Positions 56,753-64,000 of a DNA stretch of 64,000 nucleotides are shown here, in pieces. Each line of letters begins with the position of its first letter. The first letter of the stretch is position 1. The stretch covers positions 6,946,001 to 7,010,000 of the forward strand of contig CP136062.1 in NCBI GenBank assembly GCA_032622095.1, in the 5' to 3' direction. This DNA comes from Siphonodentalium dalli. Lineage: Eukaryota > Mollusca > Scaphopoda > Gadilida > Siphonodentaliidae. The notes beneath the pieces were generated by a model. The model saw only the letters and a program-made list of their open reading frames with translations. It had not been told where the DNA came from and searched no databases. The position numbers and the translations under genes were made by a program.

Positions 56753-57995
56753 TATTACTGTATACAACCGTTAGTAAGCCCATCTTCGAGGATAAACCCA
56801 GTCTCCTCGTACCGGTAGATAAGCCCAGTTTAGCCCACCCCCATTGTTGAGCATTTGGAAGGTGAATACAATCATGTCTTTCTATCCTGTAGAATACAGG
56901 TACCCTGTAGGAGAAGATACTTGTACTCAAGCACATCTGTGCTTTTTTTTTATCCCAAATGTATAGAAGCTGAACTGTCTTGTCACTGTTTCTGGCCATT
57001 ATCATGTGATTTTATCTTGTTATTGATATAAATAAAACACATTATTATCTTTTTCAGTACCGAAATATGGTAATGATATAAAACATGATGGTATGTCAGC
57101 ACCTGACGGCTAACTCAATGTTTGCAAAGGGGAGGGGGCCTTGTGAGTAAGCCCAGTACCTACCGATACTTTATGAGTAAATACATGTACATGCACAAGC
57201 TCGCCCCCCCAGGCTTACTGATTGGTGTACATGTACATGTATACAGTGTGTACAGTTGTACATGTACCCGTACCAAGGATTAGAGGTATATATAGTGATA
57301 CATGTACATGTACCTCAGTCTGTCTTTCCTTTCGGTGTGTCATTCTGTCTATCCATAACTAACATTTCACAACACAGCTCAAAACTGGGAATTCCAATTT
57401 CGGTTTTGTTCACACTTTTTCCCAGAGTTATGGCCCTTTACTGGACTTTGTTTAGCGTCCATAACAAACATGCTCTATATCCATGTAACTGGATTCGCAT
57501 CGCAATTTGTGATGCGTTTTCCAATTTCTGCAAAGCAATTTACAATGAAATAAGATGTATTGGTAGGGAATGCTATGCAAAATATACTCTGACCTCTGGC
57601 TGGGGATGTCTTTATTATTGGATTTTTTGTCTTATGTCGCAGTGATATTACAGGTTGGGGGGAAATGTTTTGTCCATTAATTATACCCCCTGCAACGCGG
57701 TTGTGGGGAAGGGGGTTTATAATCAGCTTGTCTGTGGACATAAATTTGTCTGGAGTTTTTCTCAGCTGTTTTCTGATCATTTTCCGTGGAAGTTGGCACA
57801 GACATCAACAACATGGGGACCTGCGATTATGACATCTGTCAGACTTTTTATGGTGGCGTTACATCCCCATTTTTCGACTTAGAAAATCTTTGCAAAATGT
57901 ATAATTTTGTCCGAGCTTTTATTCCTACATTTTTAGCTCAACTTTACTTTGTAAAGTTTGAGCTATTTGCCATGGTATCCGTCATCCGTGTGTGT
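56753..57995. other. Unassigned; contains 'gagttatggccctt' dispersed repeat
   Basis: The 57310-57440 stretch ('ttcggtgtgtcattctgtctatccataacta...cccagagttatggcccttta') resembles the repeat at 59750-59940 and 61060-61350, each holding 'gagttatggcccttt' or similar. Many ACATGTAC words lie near 57185-57310. The 129-codon ORF at 57256-57645 has no domain. Confidence 0.45.
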
Positions 57996-57999
57996 GTGC

Positions 58000-59615
58000 G
58001 TGACTGGTCAACAATTTCCTTTAGCACTGGCTACAGGTCGTACCTTTGGTCGCATCATTATGAAATTTGTCATGCCTGTTGACATTGACAAGTAGATGGG
58101 AACGAGTCATTTTGGGGTCATTCGGTAAAAAAAAACATGGCCGCAAGCGACCATCTTGAATTTAAAAGTTCAATCCATTAGCACAGGCTACAAGTCGTAC
58201 TGTTCGTCTGATCATCATGAAATTTGTCATCGATGTTGTAATTGGAGATGGGAACGATACATTTTGGGGTCGTTCGGCCAACAAATATGGCCGCCAGCAG
58301 CCATCTTGGATTTTAACCTTTGCATGACTAAATCCTTCTGCATGGGCTACAGGTCGTAGCTTTGGTCGGATCTTCATGAAATTTGTCATCGATGTTAATA
58401 TTGACATGTAGATGGAAACAAGCCATTTTGGGGTCATTGGGCAAAAAAAACATGGCCGCCAGCGGCCATCTTGAATTTCAAATTTCAATCCATTAGCACG
58501 GGCTACAGGTAGTAATGTTTGTCTGATCATCATGAAATTTATCATCGATGTTAATATTGACATGTAGATGGGAACGAGTCATTTTGGGGTCGTTCGGCCA
58601 AAAAACATGGCCACCAGCAGCCATCTTGGATTTTACTCTGCATGACTAAATCCTTTGGCATGGGCTACAGGTCGTAGTACCTTTGGTTGGATCATTATGA
58701 TATTTGTCATGGCTGTTGACATTGACATCTAGATGAGAACGAGTAATTTTTGTGTCATTCGGCAAAAAAACATGGCCGCCAGCGGCCATCTTGAATTTCA
58801 AATTTCAATCCATTAGCACGGGCTACAGGTCGTACTGTTCGTCTGATCATCATGAAATTTGTCATCGATGTTAACAATGACATGTAGATGGGAACGGGTC
58901 ATTTTGGGGTCATTGGGCCAAAAAACATGGCCGGCAGCAGCCATCTTGGATTTTACTCTTTGCATGAATAAATCCTTTGGCACGGGCTACAGGTCCTACC
59001 TTTGGTCGGATCATTATGAAATATGTCACAGCTGTTGACATTAATAAGTAGATGGGAACGAGTCATTTTGGGGCCATTCGGCAAAAAAACATGGCCGCCA
59101 GTGGCCATCTTGGATTACAAAATGTAATCCATTGGCACGGGCTACAGGTCATACTGTTCTTCTGATCATCATGAAATTTGTCGTGGGTGTTAATATTGAC
59201 ATGTAGATGGGAACGAGTCATTTTGGGGTCTTGAGGCCAAAAAACATGTCCGCCAGTAGCCAACTTGGATTTTACTCTTTGCATGACTAAATACTTTGGC
59301 ACGGGCTACAGGTCGTAGCTTTGGTCGGATCATCATGAAATTAGTCATGGATGTTAACAATGACATGTAGATGGGAACGATTCATTTTGGGGTCATTCAG
59401 CCAAAAAACAATGCCGCCAGCAGCCATCTTGGAATTTACTCTTTACATGACTAAATTCTTTGACACAGGCTACAGGTCATATGATCTTTTGTCGGATCAT
59501 CATGAAATTTGTGATGGATGTTAATGACATGTAGATGGGAATTTAAGTCATTTTGTGGTCATTCGGCAAAAAAACATGGCTGCCAGCGGCCATCTTGGAT
59601 TTCACTCTTTGCATA
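58000..59615 (+). repeat. ~160-bp tandem monomers of composite element, array 3
   Basis: About ten monomers. 'gatgggaacgagtcattttggggtcattcgg' occurs near 58096, 58248, 58411, 58567, 58733, 58889, 59051, 59208, 59370 and 59533, with spacing alternating near 157 and 163 bp for most of the array. Two monomer types alternate. One has 'tttgcatgactaaatcctttgg...tacctttggtcgg', the other 'aaatttcaatccattagcac...tactgttcgtctg', giving a ~320-bp dimer. Each contains the inverted word 'atggccgccagcggccat'. Confidence 0.93.
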
Positions 59616-59745
59616 ACTAGGCCTTTCAACTTTCCACATTCCTAATCACTCCATTGACATTATGACATAACACATGAAATTATTCCCTTTCCAAGTTGAG
59701 CTTCAGGGTCATTGTCACTTTTATTATATTTAGCCATAGCATAGT
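59616..59745 (+). repeat. Partial tail of composite element
   Basis: 'tttcaactttccacattcctaatcactcc' and 'acatgaaattattccctttccaagttgagct' match the sequence following array 4 (63.5 kb) and, inverted, the 9.7 kb region. Confidence 0.8.
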
Positions 59746-61925
59746 AGGATAAAGATAGTGACCACTCGTCGTCTGTCTGTGTGTCCATGGTCATTTATGC
59801 ATGGTGCGATAACTCAAACATTTTCTATCTGATCGGAATTTTACATATGAATGTCTGAGCCCAAAAGACAGATCAAGTTCGAATATGGGTTTGATGCGAC
59901 TATTTTTAACTGAGTTATGGCCCTTTTTCGAAAAAATATTCACTCTATATTAAAAAACAAAACATAATTTCTTAGATTGAATTCCTTGCTCAATTTATCC
60001 AAAAAAAAACCCCACAAAAATAATCAATAAATACAAAAATAAAAATATTTTGTTTAAATAATTAAATAATTTTTTTTTTCCAAAGTTACCAAAATTTTAA
60101 AAACTAACACCATTATAACTCTGCCAAGGGTACCCGAGTCAGCACATCAAATTTTGTTTAAATCGGAACAAAATACATGTATTGTGTTATGTACTGGTAA
60201 ATTTGTTTTGAGCGACATTAAACCCAAATCACCATTTCCATCCCATGCCTTTGGACTACTGTAGCCATTAATACAATATGGCTATATTAATTTCTGATGT
60301 CTCTTATGCCAATGTGTAGATAAAGAAAGTTATTGTATATAATTTAAAAAAAACAGTTTCAACAATTCACATCACATGTAGACTAGATCATCACTCTACA
60401 GATGGTCTGATGTTATTATACAAAAAATGTAAATGTTATTTGTTTAATAGTGATACCAGTCTTCAGCATAAACTATGCCTGTGATTTGTTGACCGCTTTG
60501 GTGTATAAATAATTCATACCATATTACCAATGGGTCAGCAGTGAGGTATCTTATCTTGATGGCGGTTGTTGGTAGAATATGATACATTGTAAACTTAAAT
60601 TGGAATCTCTTGACCAAGTATTCCATGGTCACCTTTTCACATTTAACCCAAGGCTGGGGTGGTGCAGCGCATTACAGATCCTGTTCCAGTGCATTCTCTT
60701 ACATAAGGTACATGTAAATGTGAGTGACCCATAAATTCCTATAAGTTGTGTTATGTACATGTATGGTCTATAATAGTACATAACAGTATACTCTATAAAT
60801 CAACATCAACATTCTCATTTATGTTTCCGATCATAGTAATTTACTATCGCCAAGGAATAGGTTAACATCTGCCGATCATGATCGGCCTATCATTTGCTCA
60901 ATAGGTTTTATGATTGGGGTTAGGGTTTTGTACCTGCAATGGGAATCTGTTATTTTATTATTTTAAATGTTTACTGATATGTGAACCATCTTATTGTTTT
61001 AAAAAGGGGGGTATACTTAGTCCCATTGGGACAGTCACACCACTAATGTTTACAAGAGTTACGGCCCTTGTTTGAGTTAGAAATTTGTGAAATTTGTGTC
61101 TGAAAGAATATTTAAGCTTGTAACTCGGGGTGTTAATTATAGGGTGTTCTTGTATGTTGAGCATAGTTTGGTGGTGGAAAGGATCCCCACATACCAGTTT
61201 CATATTTGCCAGTTACAACCATTCTTTGACTTGGAAATTTGTGATTGAGGATTCGGAGGGTTCGGAGGTATATAGTGGAGACCTTCGTTTGACCCCGTCC
61301 TTCACAGTGCAAGTTTTATCTGCACTCTTTTCGGAGTTATGACCCTTTGCCAGAGTTATGACCTTGTGTTAGACTGAGAGAAGTGCCCCATTATTACTTT
61401 ATTTTCGCTCTAAATATAGGCAACATTGAGCGTTCCCTGTCTTATATTCCACTATAGTACAAGAAATATCAATCATGCCGCCATTATACTGAACAAATGA
61501 CAGAAATATTTTGATACATGTGTAGCATGCCTTTAAATCCGTGCAAGAGTACATGTACATGTAAATCATTATTCATGATTTTCATTAACTCATTTTCAAC
61601 ACTTCTGACTTGCTGTAGAAATTCTAAAGCATTTGCCTAAAGTGATATCTTATCAGTTGTTAACTTGTATGTATTTCAATTACTGCTACTGCAAATGAGA
61701 ATTATGAATATTGAATTGCAATTTGATTTCATTCCTGGCGGTAGTTTACCTTTTATTCTGAAAATATGACAGAATATATAACAACACTAGTCACTATAGT
61801 CTACACACTGCAAGGTGAGTGAAATTATGAATTATTGACAAATTTGAAAATCATGTATTTCTAGCGACTGGCGACTGAAATACCGGTATGAGTTTGTGCT
61901 ATAAATTAGTACACAAGCACTTGAA
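59746..61925. other. Unassigned sequence with dispersed repeats
   Basis: 59750-59940 is the 'gtctgtctgtgtgtcc...gagttatggccctttt' repeat, and related fragments lie at 61050-61370. A palindrome 'gccgatcatgatcggc' lies near 60872. No gene. ORFs at 60444-60632, 60991-61203 and 61130-61342 have no recognisable products. Confidence 0.45.
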
Positions 61926-61929
61926 CATG

Positions 61930-62345
61930 AAATCGTGTGGGACTGGTTGAATTGACCTGCGATATGATGGATCACATCCATCCTCAAGCTACTTTTGCCA
62001 TTTAACCCTTTCATACTGGTGCAGCATTAAAGATAATGTGCATTTGCACACTCGTATACATGTATAAATATATGCATGTCTCTCATGGTGAGCATCGCAT
62101 ATAAAAGTTCACTGGTTTACAATGTTAAGGCAAATGTTGTTAGGCCAATTTTTTTTCTTATATACGCGAGGCTCCCAATGGGAGACTCCCATATATATAA
62201 GTGTGCATTGGACCAAGTTTTTCGCAAAATTTCATTGAGCTCTAGTCATGATAAGGTTAATGGCATTTTTCTGATGTGCAGGGGTAGACATGCTTGAGAC
62301 CCCGTCACAGTTTAATTCACACCAGTTTCTCAGCTTCTGTTATTT
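61930..62345 (+). repeat. Composite element, end segment with insertion
   Basis: 'ggactggttgaattgacctgcgatatgatggatcacatccatcctcaagc' and 'ggggtagacatgcttgagacccc...cacaccagtttctcagctt' match 9000-9155 inverted. Between them lies a 251-bp TTAA-flanked insertion. The window's last bases ('gaccagtgggtctggttgaa') start another copy of this segment. Confidence 0.8.
62006..62256. mobile_element. TTAA-flanked hairpin element, 251 bp
   Basis: Begins 'ccctttcat' after TTAA (62002-62005) and ends 'atgataagg' before TTAA (62257-62260). The inverted 9.1 kb copy lacks it, showing insertion. Its core 'cttatatacgcgaggctcccaatgggagactcccatatatataag' and adjacent 'tgcattgg' resemble the hairpin inside the 93-bp satellite, so they are probably one family. 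Confidence 0.7.
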
Positions 62346-62764
62346 TACGGAGTTCGAACTCATAGTCCTGATAGATGTACATGTACTTGTAGATGGTGAT
62401 TTATGAGCTGAGTTTAGAACCACATAATTGGTGGAAGGGGTTCTGGTTCTGACCCCCCCCCTAACTTTGGTATTCAGTGGAAAATCTGTTGTAAGTAGAC
62501 CAACAAATGGCCACATTTAGAATATTTCTAACTTTATGAACTTGAGGTTCCAGTTACAAAATGATTCAATCATGTGAGATTGAAGCCACAGGAACGTCCA
62601 TGTTGGTCGGTTGATAAAGGTTTATCGTCATTTCAGCCGCTATGCCATGTCACAACATCAGTTTTACTGGTTGAATGACCACATGAATAGTTAATCGCAC
62701 CACCCCACCAAACGGGCACCCATGTTGTTCAGCTTTGGTTCGTTAATTAAGCTAGCTTATGTTC
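62346..62764. other. Unassigned spacer within composite element
   Basis: No gene. It contains a short C-run near 62455 and sequence with no other copy in the window. Confidence 0.4.
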
Positions 62765-63465
62765 ATATTATTGACATGAAGATTGGAACGAGTCATTTTG
62801 GCTAACATGGCTACTGGCAGCCATCTTGGATTTTACTCTTTGCATGACTAAATCCTTTGGCACGGGCATCAGGTCTACCTTTGGTCGGATCATTATGAAA
62901 TTTGTCATGGCTCTTGAAATTGACATGTAGATGTGAACGAGTAATTTTGGCATCATTCGGTAAAAATAAAATGGGTGCCAACGGCCAGCTTGGATTTCAA
63001 AATTAAATCCATTAGCGCGGGCTACAGGCTGGACTTTATGTCTGATCATCATGAATTTTGTTGTGGATGTTAATATTGACATGCATATGGGAACGAGTTA
63101 TTTTGGGTTCATTCTGAATTAAAACATGCCAGCAGCCATCTTAGATTTTAATCTTTGCATGACTAAATCCTTTGCCACGGGCTACAAGTCGTACCTTTGG
63201 TCCTTTCATTATGAAATTTGTCGTGGCTATTAGCATTGATACATGTATGTTCATGGGAATGAGTGATTTTGGCGTTTAAACATGTCCGCTGGCAGTCATC
63301 TTTGCATGAGGAAATTCTTTTGCAAACCCTACAGTCCACTTCCCTCGGCCAATCATTTCCAAACTTCATATTAATCTTGATATTGATCTACTAGATGGAA
63401 GCTATCAAATGTTTTGAATTTTATTTGAAAACCTAGCCGCCAGCAACCATCTTTGATTTTCATCT
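62765..63465 (+). repeat. ~160-bp tandem monomers of composite element, array 4
   Basis: Four monomers with 'gaacgagtcattttgg', 'ggcagccatcttggattttactctttgcatgactaaatcctttgg' and 'ctgatcatcatgaa', more diverged than array 3. The 68-104 codon minus ORFs over it are artefacts of the repeat. Confidence 0.88.
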
Positions 63466-64000
63466 CTTCATGTTGATAATCTAGAATTACTTAGACATTT
63501 CAACTTTCCACATTGCTAATCGCTCTATTGACTGTAGCACATGAAATTATTCCCTTTTCAAGTTTCAAGTTGAGCTACAATACGTGCCATTGGCCCATTC
63601 ATCATTTCATTTAAGTTAATTCACATGTTCACCTGCATACTGTATGCATACATGTAATCCAATTTCATCATTGTTTTCTTTATTAAAGGAAACTGCAAAT
63701 TCATCGTGTATTCCTTCATCTCAACATTCACACACATCGATTCACTCAGGTTAACTAATCCATATTTCATTAAATTGACTCTTCCGACTCAAATATTAAA
63801 GTGACCTTCCATTTCCATTCATTGGAAATTATAATTAAACTTACGCTGATATATACCATATACATGTACATAATATACCTACCACTTTATTCATGAGAAT
63901 TTCTGCATTCATGAAACAATAAATCATTAAACTTTTAAACCTGTACATGTACTTGTGGTAATGTGATTGCAGACATCGAGGACCAGTGGGTCTGGTTGAA
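63466..64000 (+). repeat. Tail of composite element
   Basis: Continues from array 4 ('ttagacatttcaactttccacattgc') through 'cattaaattgactcttccg...aaagtgaccttcc' to 'gattgcagacatcgaggacc'. It matches 9150-9740 in reverse complement almost throughout. The element continues past the window edge. Confidence 0.85.

Noticed and set aside
58162-58563. 133-codon minus-strand ORF
   Set aside because: Translation of the ~160-bp monomers; repeated phrases (MTNFMMIR, ARANGLKFEIQDG) mirror the DNA repeat.
1-64000. tRNA, rRNA and other structured RNA genes
   Set aside because: I looked for tRNA B-box words (GGTTCGAATCC-type) with matching acceptor stems and for rRNA-like stretches and found none. A covariance-model search would be decisive.

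Overview
The window is eukaryotic nuclear DNA, AT-rich and dominated by repeats. It shows no operons, no ribosomal or tRNA genes and no intact host gene that I can recognise. The repeat content (a Ty3/gypsy remnant, two kinds of endonuclease LINE, many small TA- and TTAA-flanked inverted-repeat elements, fold-backs, satellites) and the very frequent palindromic words ACATGTACATGT and ACCGGT suggest a marine invertebrate. A mollusc such as a bivalve is my best guess, because elements carrying internal tandem repeats of about 160 bp are known there. This is inference, not identification.

Layout. 0-9 kb: mostly unassigned sequence with AT microsatellites, a decayed gypsy reverse-transcriptase fragment (1.66 kb), a 42-bp minisatellite (2.3-2.9 kb), a nested palindrome (3.0 kb), a TA-flanked GC-rich MITE (6.3-6.7 kb) and a TTAA-flanked MITE (6.8-7.25 kb). 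9-11.1 kb: an inverted copy of a composite element with ~160-bp internal repeats, then a GGAC-rich dispersed repeat. 11.1-18.4 kb: a ~300-bp tandem repeat that joins a ~6.2 kb satellite of 93-bp monomers (about 65 copies). The satellite is open as a 31-residue repeat in one frame and contains a TTAA-flanked hairpin insertion that was later duplicated. 18.4-28 kb: 16-bp repeats, two more copies of the GC-rich MITE, a 180-bp tandem duplication whose second copy is split by a TTAA-flanked MITE, a double fold-back, and a nested insertion in which a 3,334-bp TA-flanked element sits inside a MITE. 28-42 kb: a LINE C-terminal remnant, fold-backs and palindromes, a ~530-bp inverted repeat around a 2.1 kb loop, and second copies of both TTAA MITE families. 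42-49 kb: a local duplication, then a 3.6 kb LINE (endonuclease, reverse transcriptase and zinc-knuckle domains, at least six frameshifts), tail to tail with a second truncated LINE. 49-64 kb: tandem repeats, an inverted pair of ~1.2-1.4 kb elements, and three more arrays of the ~160-bp composite element.

The coding-like sequences belong to dead retroelements, apart from a few weak exon candidates: a 27-codon split ORF inside the 3.3 kb element, a ten-residue first-exon-like sequence present in both inverted-repeat arms, and an unplaced minus-strand ORF near 41.6 kb. The most informative features are insertion histories readable from the sequence: an empty site next to a filled site, a MITE inside a tandem array that was then amplified, and an element nested in an element.
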